From: DAISWL01 sp036826375
GTDB taxonomy: Bacteria; Patescibacteriota; Saccharimonadia; Saccharimonadales; HK-STAS-PATE-42
Direction of reading: 5' to 3'
NCBI GenBank assembly: GCA_036826375.1
Contig: DAISWL010000002.1
Location: forward strand, 1 to 64,000
Length of the DNA: 64,000 nt
In this document: piece after piece, positions 1-9,425 of the stretch
Position numbering within the stretch: the first letter of the stretch is position 1
Layout: each line of letters starts with the position of its first letter
The notes under the pieces: model-generated
Database searches by the model: none
Told to the model about the DNA's origin: nothing
Seen by the model: only the letters and a program-made list of their open reading frames with translations
Position numbers and translations under genes: made by a program

Positions 1-206
1 AAAACTGTATCGAAGTAAATGGTAAGATGGTCTCCACGGTAGGAAAAGATGGCTGTGAGAACCCAGAGTCTCCGACTAAAATTAATAACACTCCTGCTAC
101 GACACCTAATACCGGTTTAGAGATTGCAGCCAGTGTGTTGACCGTAGGGGCAAGTGCAGCAGCTTTCTCTATAACTAAGGTTATCTCAAAGAGAAAAAGA
201 AACTAG
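1..206 (+). CDS. Surface protein C-terminus with sortase-type sorting signal (5' partial)
   Basis: An open frame enters from the left edge and ends at TAG 204-206. The visible 67 residues contain two Cys (near residues 2 and 18), then a Thr/Pro/Asn-rich linker, then TPNTG, a hydrophobic stretch (EIAASVLTVGASAAAFSI) and a basic tail ending KRKRN. The order PNTG, membrane segment, positive tail is that of an LPXTG-like cell-wall sorting signal, so the parent protein is probably exported and anchored by a sortase. The enzyme is not in the window. The N-terminal domains lie outside, so the role is unknown. A strong hairpin terminator follows 42 bases later. Confidence 0.7.
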   Translation, partial: NCIEVNGKMVSTVGKDGCENPESPTKINNTPATTPNTGLEIAASVLTVGASAAAFSITKVISKRKRN

Positions 207-247
207 AGAATAAAAAAAGACTGATCGCCTCTACAAAACTTTAGTAC

Positions 248-276
248 AAATAAGGCCCTCTCGCAGGGTCTTATTT
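248..276. terminator. Bidirectional intrinsic terminator
   Basis: AAATAAGGCCCT (248-259) pairs with AGGGTCTTATTT (265-276) over 12 bp with one G-U, around a 5-nt loop. A/T runs lie on both sides. It sits between the rightward surface-protein gene and the leftward membrane-protein gene, so it can serve both. The rest of 207-365 shows no gene. Confidence 0.75.
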
Positions 277-365
277 ATTATTTGTCATAGGGACCCGTTA
301 CTTTAAGTGCTATCTATTCTCGAACTCAAAGCGATGTCTCGGTATTGGCCAGATTATATTTAGAT

Positions 366-1445
366 CTATACTATACTTCTGTAAAGCTTATAAAGGTATA
401 TATGGATTAGGGGGAGAGACACTACATTAAATATGTCTAGCATCCAGGGCGTGAACTTAGGTAAATAAGTTACCACAATTAAAAGCATAATTAGATATAT
501 AAAAAACATTAAAATGATTCCAGATGCTAAACTTAACAATACTCTTGGACGTTGAAATCTGACAAGCTCTTTAGTTGAGCGCATTACAGCCACGGGGTAA
601 ACGCCCTGTATGGTGGATGCGTAGAGAGCCATTATAGAATTAGATGCGAAGTACAAGGTTAATGTTGCTACCAACCCCAGAGCCGCCAAGGCGGCCGTTC
701 TTTCATACCAATAAATAAAAATTAAACCATTATTGCCAAGATTATACGCTACCACAGCAAGGGTCAGCGGTAGCATCTGCAGGGCTATTATCGACAGTAC
801 AAACAAGAAGGCAGCTAAATTTGTAGTTCCGTTGTAGATTGCATCACGAGAGCGTATTTTCTTACCCATACTGAGTGCTCTTATGGCCCAAATATAAATT
901 AAGCTAAACACTATCACCAATACAGAGGAAAGTGTGTTAACCTGCTCGCTACCACTTGGTCGATAGCTTGATACTACTCCAGCCAAACTGGAAACTCTAG
1001 TCAACAAAGAAGCCCCGTTGATATCAAATATTTTTTTTGCGGCATCTACGGTATTCTGCTGATCAAACTTAATATTAACTCTGACTATCACAAAATAGAG
1101 CAAAGAATATAATACTACTATAGGTAATAAAATCTTGTAGAACCTCTTAGCGAAAGCAAAAGTTTGGATAATTAAACTTATAGGATTCGCAACCACTTTA
1201 TCTGGTTTTCTATGTTTTTCCAACCTGAAGGATGCATACCCGTTTTTACCCCGCCATGTTTTAACTCTTAATTTCCATCTTGATGGGATAGATTTGAATA
1301 ATGAAACGGTATATTTTGGGGTAACCTTCATGACGCTAATAAATTTAGTTGTATTCAGCCTGATACTTTTATTGCCAGCTCTAACTACCGCTTTTAAATC
1401 AGCTATAATACCTACCGAAAATTTATTATTATTTTTATTAACCAT
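366..1445 (-). CDS. Polytopic membrane protein, unknown function
   Basis: 359 residues. A basic cytoplasmic-looking N-terminus of about 100 residues is followed by five to six hydrophobic segments at roughly 105-127, 168-190, 205-238, 248-275, 302-330 and 334-358. No motif was recognised. Its start overlaps the last 8 bases of htpX on the same strand, which indicates translational coupling and an operon of lemA, htpX and this gene. The overlap also supports the chosen start. Function may relate to membrane quality control, but that rests only on position. Confidence 0.7.
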   Translation of the reverse strand: MVNKNNNKFSVGIIADLKAVVRAGNKSIRLNTTKFISVMKVTPKYTVSLFKSIPSRWKLRVKTWRGKNGYASFRLEKHRKPDKVVANPISLIIQTFAFAKRFYKILLPIVVLYSLLYFVIVRVNIKFDQQNTVDAAKKIFDINGASLLTRVSSLAGVVSSYRPSGSEQVNTLSSVLVIVFSLIYIWAIRALSMGKKIRSRDAIYNGTTNLAAFLFVLSIIALQMLPLTLAVVAYNLGNNGLIFIYWYERTAALAALGLVATLTLYFASNSIMALYASTIQGVYPVAVMRSTKELVRFQRPRVLLSLASGIILMFFIYLIMLLIVVTYLPKFTPWMLDIFNVVSLPLIHIYLYKLYRSIV

Positions 1446-2319
1446 TAAGGCTCATACCTCTTAGCTTAGCCACTCTATCTTCTATGGGCGGGTGAGTAGA
1501 AAAAATTCTCATCAGACTTTTAGCTTTTAGGGGATTAGCAAAAAACATGTGAGCAGTAGACGCATTCTGGATCTTAGTGGCGGAGCCGTAGCGCCCTATC
1601 TTTTCCAGAGCGGATGCTAGACCTTCTGGGTATCTAGTTGTTAAAGCTCCAGTAGCATCTGCTAGATATTCCCTCTTCCTAGATATGGCCAGCTGGACCA
1701 AACTAGCAGCCAGAGGAGCTAATATTAATGCCACCACTCCCACAACTATAAATATCGGGTTAATATTAGAGTTCTCATCATCTCTACCACCCCAGAACAT
1801 TGAACGTAGAATTATATCACTAAGCATTGAAATTACAGAAACTAAAGCAAATGCCACCATACTAACTCTTATATCGTAATTTTTGATATGCCCCATTTCA
1901 TGAGCTATTACTCCCTGCAGCTCGTTATCATCCATGATATCTAGTAAGCCGCTAGTGGCGCAGACGTACGATTTATTAGGGTTTCTACCGGTGGCGAAAG
2001 CATTAGGTGAAGCATCCTGCATGATGAAGACTCTCGGCATGGGCATACCGTTGGTTATCGCAATGTTTTCGACTGTTCGATATAGCCTAGGAGAAGTTTT
2101 TGCATCAACTTCTTTAGCTCCGTTAACAGCTAGCGCCGTTCTGGATGAAATGAAATAAGATATTATAGAGTACGCGATTGATCCGATTAGAACGCTTACA
2201 ACGGTACTAACTCTGCCCGTAATTAGATAGCCTATGGTGGCGACAACTAACATTATCAGAAAGAACACCAGCATTATCAGCCAGGTTTTAAATTTATTTC
2301 TTCTTATATCGCCGTACAT
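1438..2319 (-). CDS. htpX: HtpX-like membrane zinc metalloprotease
   Basis: 293 residues, typical HtpX length. Two N-terminal membrane segments (about 13-34 and 38-58) precede an M48 peptidase domain. The zinc motif HEMGH lies in VIAHEMGHIKNYD (about 139-151) and the third ligand Glu in REYLADATGA (about 216-225). A hydrophobic pair sits between them. HtpX degrades misfolded membrane proteins at the cytoplasmic face. It lies 34 bases downstream of lemA on the same strand, a pairing common in bacteria, and its end overlaps the next membrane-protein gene. Confidence 0.93.
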   Translation of the reverse strand: MYGDIRRNKFKTWLIMLVFFLIMLVVATIGYLITGRVSTVVSVLIGSIAYSIISYFISSRTALAVNGAKEVDAKTSPRLYRTVENIAITNGMPMPRVFIMQDASPNAFATGRNPNKSYVCATSGLLDIMDDNELQGVIAHEMGHIKNYDIRVSMVAFALVSVISMLSDIILRSMFWGGRDDENSNINPIFIVVGVVALILAPLAASLVQLAISRKREYLADATGALTTRYPEGLASALEKIGRYGSATKIQNASTAHMFFANPLKAKSLMRIFSTHPPIEDRVAKLRGMSLNG

Positions 2320-2353
2320 CTTTTTAAATTTTTAGTACTTAATTTAAACTTTA

Positions 2354-2923
2354 TTAAAATTGAACATTAACAGGTTCTTCAATAGATTTCCTATCTTCAA
2401 CCTCAAAGAACTGCTTATCCTGTTTAAACCCTAGCATCCCGGCAATTATATTACTCGGAAAAATATTTCTTTTGGTGTTGAAATCCCTTACTGAACCGTT
2501 ATAGAAACGGCGTGCCGCTTGGATTTTATCTTCAGTATCAACAAGCTCATCTTGAAGTTGCATGAAGTTTTGGTTGGCTTTAAGATCTGGGTAGTTCTCG
2601 GCAACAGCAAAAACCGATTTTAATGCTCCAGAAAGCTGGTTTTCTGCTGTTGCAGCAGCTTTAACATCACTGCCGCTATTATTTAAAACCGCCGTTCTAG
2701 CTTCGGTAAGCTGTACTAGCAACTCTTTTTCGTGAGTAGCATATCCCTTAACCGTGTTAATCAGGTTTGGTATTAAATCTGCTCTGCGCTTTAACTGAAC
2801 CGTGATATCACTCCAAGATTCATCGGTACGAATATTAAGCTTAACTAGCCCATTGTAAGCAGCCACAAATAAGATAATTACTACCGATACTAAACTCAGT
2901 GCAACAATTATTAATATCCCCAT
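2354..2923 (-). CDS. lemA: LemA family protein
   Basis: 189 residues. One N-terminal membrane helix (about 3-25) is followed by the LemA core: YNGLVKLNIRTDESWSDI, the RRADLIPNLINTVKGYA signature (about 47-63), YPDLKANQNF and a C-terminal RRFYNGSVRDFNTK block. LemA proteins are membrane-anchored helical proteins of uncertain function, usually next to HtpX or TPM-domain genes as here. The start is supported by a strong AAGGAGGG ribosome binding site. A TATAAT on the minus strand (2969-2974) may be the -10 of the lemA-htpX operon. Confidence 0.92.
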   Translation of the reverse strand: MGILIIVALSLVSVVIILFVAAYNGLVKLNIRTDESWSDITVQLKRRADLIPNLINTVKGYATHEKELLVQLTEARTAVLNNSGSDVKAAATAENQLSGALKSVFAVAENYPDLKANQNFMQLQDELVDTEDKIQAARRFYNGSVRDFNTKRNIFPSNIIAGMLGFKQDKQFFEVEDRKSIEEPVNVQF

Positions 2924-3098
2924 AGTACATTTCCCTCCTTGGTTTTAACTTAAGTTTTATCATATTCTATTATAGCTTAACCTCTAGCATTAGTAAAATT
3001 GAAACTTATCCAGATCGATTTGTTCCCTGCTCTAAACTTAATTGTATAAAGAGCATAAGCACCATAACCCAATCTATATTCAGGGTATCTATATTGAA

Positions 3099-4298
3099 CT
3101 AGTAACTGTAGTCGGTATAGTCTGGTTCTTGACTTTTAGATATTGCTTCGGCATCACTCTTGATTTCATCGATAGTTATAAAACTCGATGGTTTTTGAAC
3201 TTGGATATTTTTGTTATCAAAATTAATAGTAGAGGCAAAATCCATAGTTAATGTTTTATTTTTATAGTTGGTGGTTATTTTATTAAATCTGCGAGACTTA
3301 GCATTGACCCATAATTCGGTTGTAGTGTTATCTAATTGAGATGAATAATTTTGGTTATTGGTAAAATCTTCTTCTTTAATTTCGCAAGCAGAGACCACTT
3401 CTTTGAAAGATTCAAGCCCCATTAACTCTTTAGTGAATGATGTGCCCTTATCGTTATCAAAGTTTATCTTATAATGGAAGCTTTTATCAGCATCAACATT
3501 ATCTTTCCCGTAGACCTCTTCGACTATTATAAATCTGTTATCTTTAAATATTTTATTGATTGTTTTTTGATCAGCCTTAGAGATCTTAATATTATTAGCA
3601 GCTTCAACACATGGATTGGCATTATTATCAAGGTTAAGGCTCTCAGTCGTGTCTGTATCTAACGGATATATCTTTATCCAACTTCCGTCTATTTTCTTAA
3701 TTAGAGAATCGTATGCCACAAGCTTATCTTCAAATCCATAGCTAGAATATTGTTTAGATAAATTATCTAGCGTTTCTTTCAGATCATCTATTTTTAAATA
3801 GTATTCTTTATTATCAATATTTAAAACAGAGGCTTTAAGATCAATACTAGTAGCGCCAGTACCCTCTGACATTAGATTAAGTTTTGCATCAACTTGGCCG
3901 TTATTATTGGCCCATTGAGTATTAAATTCTAAAGATGCATCTAATTTTTTACTTGGATCTTTGATAGAAATTTTGCTAACATAAGTATAGGGATTTCTAT
4001 TTACCGTATCTGAAACAATATTCGCAAAAGCATCTGAGAGCACCTTTTCAGGCTTGTTATTTAAATTATTGAAAACAAAAGCTAAACTTATGCCAGAGAT
4101 AACCATAAGTGCTACTAAAACTGCCAGTATGATCATTACTACCTTTTTAGCTCCGCCCTTTTTGGGTGTATTCAAAGGCGGTTGCGGCGCATATATATTA
4201 GGTTGTTGTATGTTGGGGTTGTAGTTATTGTTACCCGCCGACTGCTGACTCATTGAACCATTCTGATTATTACTTTGCATAGGATTATCGTTTTCCAT
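3099..4298 (-). CDS. Single-pass membrane-anchored extracytoplasmic protein, unknown
   Basis: 399 residues. The N-terminal ~48 residues are rich in Asn, Gln, Pro and Met and probably disordered in the cytoplasm. A Lys-rich stop (KKGGAKK) leads into one membrane helix at about 52-75. The remaining ~320 residues form a soluble beta-rich-looking domain with two Cys (about 231 and 305) that could form a disulfide outside. The C-terminus is acidic and Tyr-rich (DYTDYSY). This Pro/Gln linker-helix-ectodomain layout recurs in CPR secretomes; no enzyme motif was recognised. It is a single gene. The 225 bases upstream run into the padR promoter. Confidence 0.65.
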   Translation of the reverse strand: MENDNPMQSNNQNGSMSQQSAGNNNYNPNIQQPNIYAPQPPLNTPKKGGAKKVVMIILAVLVALMVISGISLAFVFNNLNNKPEKVLSDAFANIVSDTVNRNPYTYVSKISIKDPSKKLDASLEFNTQWANNNGQVDAKLNLMSEGTGATSIDLKASVLNIDNKEYYLKIDDLKETLDNLSKQYSSYGFEDKLVAYDSLIKKIDGSWIKIYPLDTDTTESLNLDNNANPCVEAANNIKISKADQKTINKIFKDNRFIIVEEVYGKDNVDADKSFHYKINFDNDKGTSFTKELMGLESFKEVVSACEIKEEDFTNNQNYSSQLDNTTTELWVNAKSRRFNKITTNYKNKTLTMDFASTINFDNKNIQVQKPSSFITIDEIKSDAEAISKSQEPDYTDYSY

Positions 4299-4455
4299 CG
4301 GAGTATTTACCTTTTTCCTTTTCTTTATTTTTAGTCGTACTATAAGCAGTTTAATGCGTCTTTCTTAGAAATTCAATATCTTTAGATAATTTTGCACTTA
4401 AATAGGGTTTTGTTAAGTTAGCCATCTTAAGTTTAGCCTAACCTAGTATTAATTG

Positions 4456-4485
4456 TTGACAATCTGATTTAGCCAATAGTACTAT
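4456..4485 (+). promoter_or_regulatory. Promoter and possible PadR operator
   Basis: TTGACA (4456-4461) and TACTAT (4480-4485) are 18 bases apart, upstream of padR. The -10 region lies in a near-palindrome, TACTATTTAGTA (4480-4491), followed by AGTAAGTAACACTAAGTA. PadR repressors usually bind dyad sites at their own promoters, so autorepression is inferred. Confidence 0.55.
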
Positions 4486-4523
4486 TTAGTAGTAAGTAAC
4501 ACTAAGTAGCAAAGGAGAAGTAA

Positions 4524-4841
4524 TTGGATAATATAACTGAAATGTTGAAAGGCATACTAGAGGGATGTGTTCTTGAAATCATAAACCGTCAAGAAACTTA
4601 CGGTTATGAAATCACCCAACAATTGCGAGAACAAGGTTTCGCCGATGTAGTTGAAGGCACGGTTTATACAATACTAGTTCGGCTTGAAAAGAACGATTTA
4701 GTTACCATTACAAAGAGGTCATCTGAGGCTGGGCCTCCCCGTAAGTTTTATAGTTTAAACCGGGCAGGCCGAAAAGAACTTAAACTATTTTGGAATAGAT
4801 GGGATTTTGTATCATCAAAAATTAATAAATTAAGGAGATAG
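4524..4841 (+). CDS. PadR-family transcriptional regulator
   Basis: 105 residues, a minimal PadR winged helix. The family core is visible: LEGCVLEIINRQETYGYEI, then EGTVYTILVRLEKNDLV and the wing GPPRKFYSLNRAGRKEL. The start is TTG at 4524, chosen because AAAGGAG (4511-4517) sits at the right distance. The next ATG (4542) would cut into helix 1 and has no binding site. PadR proteins repress efflux or stress genes until a ligand binds. The DUF1048 gene follows after 4 bases and its ribosome binding site lies in the last codons here. Confidence 0.88.
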   Translation: MDNITEMLKGILEGCVLEIINRQETYGYEITQQLREQGFADVVEGTVYTILVRLEKNDLVTITKRSSEAGPPRKFYSLNRAGRKELKLFWNRWDFVSSKINKLRR

Positions 4842-4845
4842 TAAA

Positions 4846-5181
4846 ATGAATAAAATTTTAAATGCAATTATTGGCGATTTCAAAGAGAAAAAAAGATATC
4901 GCAAAAACGAAAAACGTGCCAAGGCACTCCCAACCGAGTATGCCGAGGCATATAAAAATATTAAGCACTATTTATGGAATACCTCGGGTATTTTAACTAT
5001 TGATCCATTGATATCGCTTGTTGACATGTTTGAAGAGGCATCTGCCAATGGCCGAAACGTTCTGGATATTACCGGCTCTGATGTGGCATCTTTTGCCGAT
5101 GAGCTGGTTCGTGGGGAAAAATCTTGGAAAGATCAACAACGCAATAAGCTTAATCGGAAGTTAAACAATACCAAAGAGTAG
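4846..5181 (+). CDS. DUF1048 family protein, PadR partner
   Basis: 111 residues with a basic N-terminus (KEKKRYRKNEKRAKALP), a helical middle (YAEAYKNIKHYLWN) and the segment DVASFADELVRGEKSWKD typical of DUF1048. Such small helical proteins are commonly encoded directly after a PadR regulator, as here, and are thought to be part of the same regulatory unit; the biochemical role is unknown. GGAG lies 9-12 bases before the ATG. No efflux pump follows, so the regulon is elsewhere. Confidence 0.75.
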   Translation: MNKILNAIIGDFKEKKRYRKNEKRAKALPTEYAEAYKNIKHYLWNTSGILTIDPLISLVDMFEEASANGRNVLDITGSDVASFADELVRGEKSWKDQQRNKLNRKLNNTKE

Positions 5182-5295
5182 GCATCTTAGATGCTATTTT
5201 TTTATAACCCTTAAGCTTAAGATTAAAACTGTAAACCGAATAGGTTGATAGCAATAATTATCTCTGGCTATTAATTCTGCTATTGAGTTAAGCTC

Positions 5296-5577
5296 TTAAC
5301 GATTTTTCAAGCCATCCAAACGCAGTGTATCGCTTTCATCACTGTGAGCACCACCGCTATTAACATGTTTATCACTTATTTGCGGACCAGTTTTAATAAC
5401 CTTAACCATGGCCATAGCGTGGCCATGCCCTAAATCAAATTCTTGCTTAAGCCATAACGCAATCTCCCCCGCTTTAGTATCAGCATTAAAGCCTTTTGCT
5501 TTCGCCAGAGCTATAAACTCGTTCGGAGTTTTTCCAGTTTTAGTTTCGATATTATCTAAGTACGATTGAAAGGACAT
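5296..5577 (-). CDS. DUF4287 domain protein
   Basis: 93 residues. The sequence matches the DUF4287 pattern: SFQSYLDNIETKTGKTP, FIALAKAKGF, KAGEIALWLKQEFDLGHGHAMAMVKVIK. The last 25 residues are polar and acidic. The family is small, cytoplasmic and of unknown function. GGGGG-type Shine-Dalgarno bases precede the start. It is monocistronic between two unrelated genes. Confidence 0.8.
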   Translation of the reverse strand: MSFQSYLDNIETKTGKTPNEFIALAKAKGFNADTKAGEIALWLKQEFDLGHGHAMAMVKVIKTGPQISDKHVNSGGAHSDESDTLRLDGLKNR

Positions 5578-5671
5578 CGTTTACCCCCTTTGTTATATTT
5601 TCTTATTATATTCTAACAAAAAATATTATTGGCGGCGTCTATTTTAAAAAAAGATTAAGTTTAAGCTTAAA

Positions 5672-6277
5672 TTAATCTTTAACGACAATTCCCATCTGCA
5701 GAGCTTCAAATTTAGTAGGCACTATAGTTGAAAATCCTGGAATGAAAAGAGGCTTCACGCTACTATCGGCGGAGGTCGCTAGTGCGTTAGCTACTCTCAT
5801 GCCCAGTGCATAAGGAATTATTGCCTCTGGCTCATCCGAAGTTGCATCAAAAACTGAATCAATAGTAAAGCTATCAAAAAAGCATTGCACGCCATCTTCG
5901 GCGGGTATAAGAAAACCTACTTCATTTGGAATATCTGGCATACCTGGATTTTCTGATTCTTCAAGTGCCTGCTGTATTATTTCAGGGCTTGAAGTAGTCA
6001 ATCCCATATCCACACCCTGTAACCACATTTCAGTCCCGGGCCCATCAAATCTATCTACTTCAGCAAGTAACATGCCAAGCCTTCCGGAGGCTTCAATGAG
6101 CTTCGATGCTCTTTCTAAAGGGTCATCCTGATCGCTTGAAAGTATTTCTTCCATCAAGCTGTCGTAGCACTTGCTTATTCTCTGTGCTACCAGTGAACTA
6201 ACCTGCTGGACGTTTGGTGATGGTGTGGGCAATAGCAATCCTTGTGGATCGGGGTTATCTCTTCTTGTTTCTGGCAT
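5672..6277 (-). CDS. Hypothetical acidic protein
   Basis: 201 residues. A disordered Pro-rich N-terminus (MPETRRDNPDPQG...) is followed by a helical part around KCYDSLMEEIL and ERASKLIEASGRLGMLLAEVDRFDG, then a likely alpha/beta part ending GFSTIVPTKFEALQMGIVVKD. It is strongly acidic, with no signal peptide or membrane segment. No family was recognised. It has its own start with no same-strand neighbour within 60 bases upstream. Codon use looks like its neighbours. Confidence 0.55.
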   Translation of the reverse strand: MPETRRDNPDPQGLLLPTPSPNVQQVSSLVAQRISKCYDSLMEEILSSDQDDPLERASKLIEASGRLGMLLAEVDRFDGPGTEMWLQGVDMGLTTSSPEIIQQALEESENPGMPDIPNEVGFLIPAEDGVQCFFDSFTIDSVFDATSDEPEAIIPYALGMRVANALATSADSSVKPLFIPGFSTIVPTKFEALQMGIVVKD

Positions 6278-6353
6278 AATTAAGTTTTACATTAACATGA
6301 AAACTCAATTGTTGCAAGCATTTAAGGGCTATTAGTGTGTGTTTTGTTTAAGC

Positions 6354-9300
6354 TTAACCGTTCATTCGTTCATCTGTGATATCAAAAAACTTTTCGAAGA
6401 AGCTGGTAAGCTTAGTGAGTACGCTTTCTCTTTTTTGGGTTCGCTCACCTGTCGGGGAGAATCTAGATACCGGTGGCAATACTTTAGTTATAGCTGTTCC
6501 GGTAGATTCAACTCCACCATCTCTAAAAGCATTTTTTATAAATGCGTAAGTTGCATCATGATCCAGTTTTTCGGAAGCAATTATTTGCTCTAATTCTTCA
6601 ATCTTCTTTTTTTCTACAAACTTACGCCAATCTTCATCAACATTTGTATGAACATCTAGCGAGGTAATAAATTGGTTGATTAAATCTTTTTTGTTTCGTA
6701 GCTCAATGCTAGAATCAATAGCTTTGTTAATATCAACTAGAATTTCTTTGTTTTTAGTGTGATCTTGGTGGTACTTTTTGATTAAGCTTAGTACGTAATC
6801 TATATTAATTTCTACTTGCTTAATAAGTTCCATTTCAAACACAATATCATCGTTCACATCCTCTTTTTCGGTATCTGTTGTTTTGCGGAATTGGTTATAT
6901 AAATCTATGTAGGCGCTGTGGTAATCTTGAACATCTCTATCGGTTAATATTTCGTTTCCAGCAAATTCATCAAAAGTTGTAAGAATATTTTTAACTCGCA
7001 GAATTGCTCCGTATAGTTTAATAAAATCTTTTTGGCATTGTTCGCTTACAATTACTTCACCAACTGGGAAGTTTTGTTTTAGCTCATTTACTAAACTTAA
7101 GTAACCACGAACTTCTTCATCTTCATTTTTGTAGCCGTTGTAATAATCGGTATAAGCTTTTAGCAGTACAATACCACTAGCTTCTCTATCGCCAAACAGG
7201 GCAACAGATTCATTAGTGGCTTTTTCTAAATTACGAAAACAAACAATGTTGCCAAAAGTTTTAATGCTATTTAAAATGCGGTTAGTTCTAGAATACGCTT
7301 GAAGCAAACCGTGTAGCCTTAAGTTTTTATCTACCCATAAAGTGTTAAGTGTGGTGGCATCGAAGCCAGTTAAAAACATATTAACCACAATTAAAATATC
7401 TATTTCTCTATCTTTTACTCTTTGGCTTACATCTTTATAGTAGTTTTGGAACTTATCTGCCGAAGTATCATAAGATGTTCCAAACATTTTGTTGTAATCG
7501 GCAATGGCACTTTCTAGAAAATCTCTAGAGGTTAAATCTAGCCCTTCGGTGTTTTCAGAATTTTCATCAATCATGCCGTCGGCATCTTCATCGTTAACGC
7601 CAAAACTAAAAATGGTTGCAATTTTAAGTTGTTTATCGCTTGGTAAATCTGCAAGTTGTTTTTTAAATTCAAGGTAGTACTTTTTAGCAACATCAATTGA
7701 AGAAACGGCAAAAATAGAATTGAACCCAGCTAGCCTGCGATCTTTTATTTTGTAAAAAGTGTTGCGTTTTGTTTTCTGATCAAAATGCTCACGAATATAC
7801 TTAACAATATTTTCTAACCGCTGTGGGGCAGATAAAACTCGTTCTCTATCTATATCGCTTACTTTTTTATCTTCAATATTTTCGGCTTCATGCACGGTAG
7901 AAACGTAATCTACTTTAAACGGCAATACATTTTTATCGGCAATGGCGTTTACTATAGTGTAGGTGTGTAGTTTTTCGCCAAAGGCTTGTTCGGTGGTTTT
8001 TAAATCTACCCGCCCGCCAGCAGAGGAGTTTATTGCAAATATTGGCGTGCCGGTGAACCCGAACAAATGATATTTTTTGAATGATTTTGTAATAGCTGCG
8101 TGCATATCGCCAAATTGAGAGCGGTGGCATTCATCAAAAATTAATACAACGTGGCCATCAAAAATAGTGTGCCCTTTGTTTTTAGAAATAAATCTATCTA
8201 GCTTTTGAATGGTGGTAATGATAATTCGCGAGCTTGAATTTTCTAACTGCTTTTTTAAAACAGCGGTGCTAGTGTTACTGTTGGCGGCGCCTTCTTCAAA
8301 CTTATCGTATTCACGCATTGTTTGGTAATCTAAATCTTTTCTATCTACCACAAATATAACTTTTTCAACATCTGGTATTTTACTTGCCAGCTGAGCGGTT
8401 TTAAAACTTGTAAGCGTTTTGCCAGATCCCGTTGTGTGCCAAACATATCCGCCGGCATCTACCGTGCCTAACTTTTTATAGTTAGTACTAATTTCAATTT
8501 TGTTTAAGATTTTTTCTGTTGCTACAATTTGGTACGGCCTCATTACTAGCAGCAAGCGATCTTTAGTAAATACGCAGTACTTGGTTAAAATATTTAAAAT
8601 TGCATGCTTGGCTAAAAATGTTTTGGCGAAATCCATTAAATCGGTTATTGGGCGGTTAGTGGCATCTGCCCACCAACTGGTGAACTCAAAACTATTGCTA
8701 GATTTTTTGCCTTTTTTGGCTTCATTTTTGCCAGATTCCTTAACGTGCTGAGCCCTAGTGGTGTTACTGTAATATTTAGTGTGGGTTCCGTTAGAAATAA
8801 TAAATAATTGCACGTATTCAAAAAGGCCAGAAGATGCCCAAAAGCTTTCTCTTTGGTATCTGCTAATTTGATTAAATGCTTCTTGGATTGCCACTCCACG
8901 GCGTTTAAGCTCTACATGCACAAGCGGTAAGCCGTTTACCAGTAGCGTTACATCGTAACGGTTAGCGCGCGCTCCAGATTCTGTTGCATATTGGTTAATA
9001 ACCTGCAGGTTGTTGTTATGAATATTAGCTTTATCTAGAAGCATAATGTTCTTAAATTCGCCGCTATCTAAACTTAATACAAACTTAGTATCGCCTTCTT
9101 GTATTTTGGCAGTTTTTTCGGCAATGCTTTGGTTAGGGTTAGCGATTTCACCCACAAAAAAGCGTTCCCATTCGGTATCACTAAACTTAAAGTTATTTAG
9201 TTTTTCTAGTTGCACCCTTAAGTTTAGTGCCAACTGATTCTCTTTGGTAATAGTTAAATATTCGTAAGCTTGGTGCTTAAGTTCTTCAATAAATGCACGT

Positions 9301-9413
9301 TCAAGTTCCGCCTCGCTTTGGTAGCTAGAAGATCTTTTATTTTCGGGGGTGTATTCCGCCACCACTGTGCTTTGATTAGTTTCTAATATTGGTTTGTAAG
9401 TTGTTTCTTGCAT
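6354..9413 (-). CDS. hsdR: Type I restriction enzyme R subunit (HsdR)
   Basis: 1019 residues, full length for HsdR. The N-terminal PD-(D/E)xK nuclease is visible as YDVTLLVNGLPLVHVELKRRG (about 153-173). The translocase has Walker A TTGSGKT (about 329-335), the DECH box in VVLIFDECHRSQFG (about 421-434), GFTGTP motif III and a second RecA lobe (ILIVVNMFLTGFDATTL and YSRTNR). It translocates DNA toward the HsdM/HsdS complex and cleaves unmethylated DNA at a distance. It is the last gene of the leftward hsdM to hsdR locus, 12 bases after the RhuM gene. Several TAARYTTA motifs lie inside it, so it looks long resident. Confidence 0.95.
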   Translation of the reverse strand: MQETTYKPILETNQSTVVAEYTPENKRSSSYQSEAELERAFIEELKHQAYEYLTITKENQLALNLRVQLEKLNNFKFSDTEWERFFVGEIANPNQSIAEKTAKIQEGDTKFVLSLDSGEFKNIMLLDKANIHNNNLQVINQYATESGARANRYDVTLLVNGLPLVHVELKRRGVAIQEAFNQISRYQRESFWASSGLFEYVQLFIISNGTHTKYYSNTTRAQHVKESGKNEAKKGKKSSNSFEFTSWWADATNRPITDLMDFAKTFLAKHAILNILTKYCVFTKDRLLLVMRPYQIVATEKILNKIEISTNYKKLGTVDAGGYVWHTTGSGKTLTSFKTAQLASKIPDVEKVIFVVDRKDLDYQTMREYDKFEEGAANSNTSTAVLKKQLENSSSRIIITTIQKLDRFISKNKGHTIFDGHVVLIFDECHRSQFGDMHAAITKSFKKYHLFGFTGTPIFAINSSAGGRVDLKTTEQAFGEKLHTYTIVNAIADKNVLPFKVDYVSTVHEAENIEDKKVSDIDRERVLSAPQRLENIVKYIREHFDQKTKRNTFYKIKDRRLAGFNSIFAVSSIDVAKKYYLEFKKQLADLPSDKQLKIATIFSFGVNDEDADGMIDENSENTEGLDLTSRDFLESAIADYNKMFGTSYDTSADKFQNYYKDVSQRVKDREIDILIVVNMFLTGFDATTLNTLWVDKNLRLHGLLQAYSRTNRILNSIKTFGNIVCFRNLEKATNESVALFGDREASGIVLLKAYTDYYNGYKNEDEEVRGYLSLVNELKQNFPVGEVIVSEQCQKDFIKLYGAILRVKNILTTFDEFAGNEILTDRDVQDYHSAYIDLYNQFRKTTDTEKEDVNDDIVFEMELIKQVEINIDYVLSLIKKYHQDHTKNKEILVDINKAIDSSIELRNKKDLINQFITSLDVHTNVDEDWRKFVEKKKIEELEQIIASEKLDHDATYAFIKNAFRDGGVESTGTAITKVLPPVSRFSPTGERTQKRESVLTKLTSFFEKFFDITDERMNG

Positions 9414-9425
9414 AAGTTTATCCCC

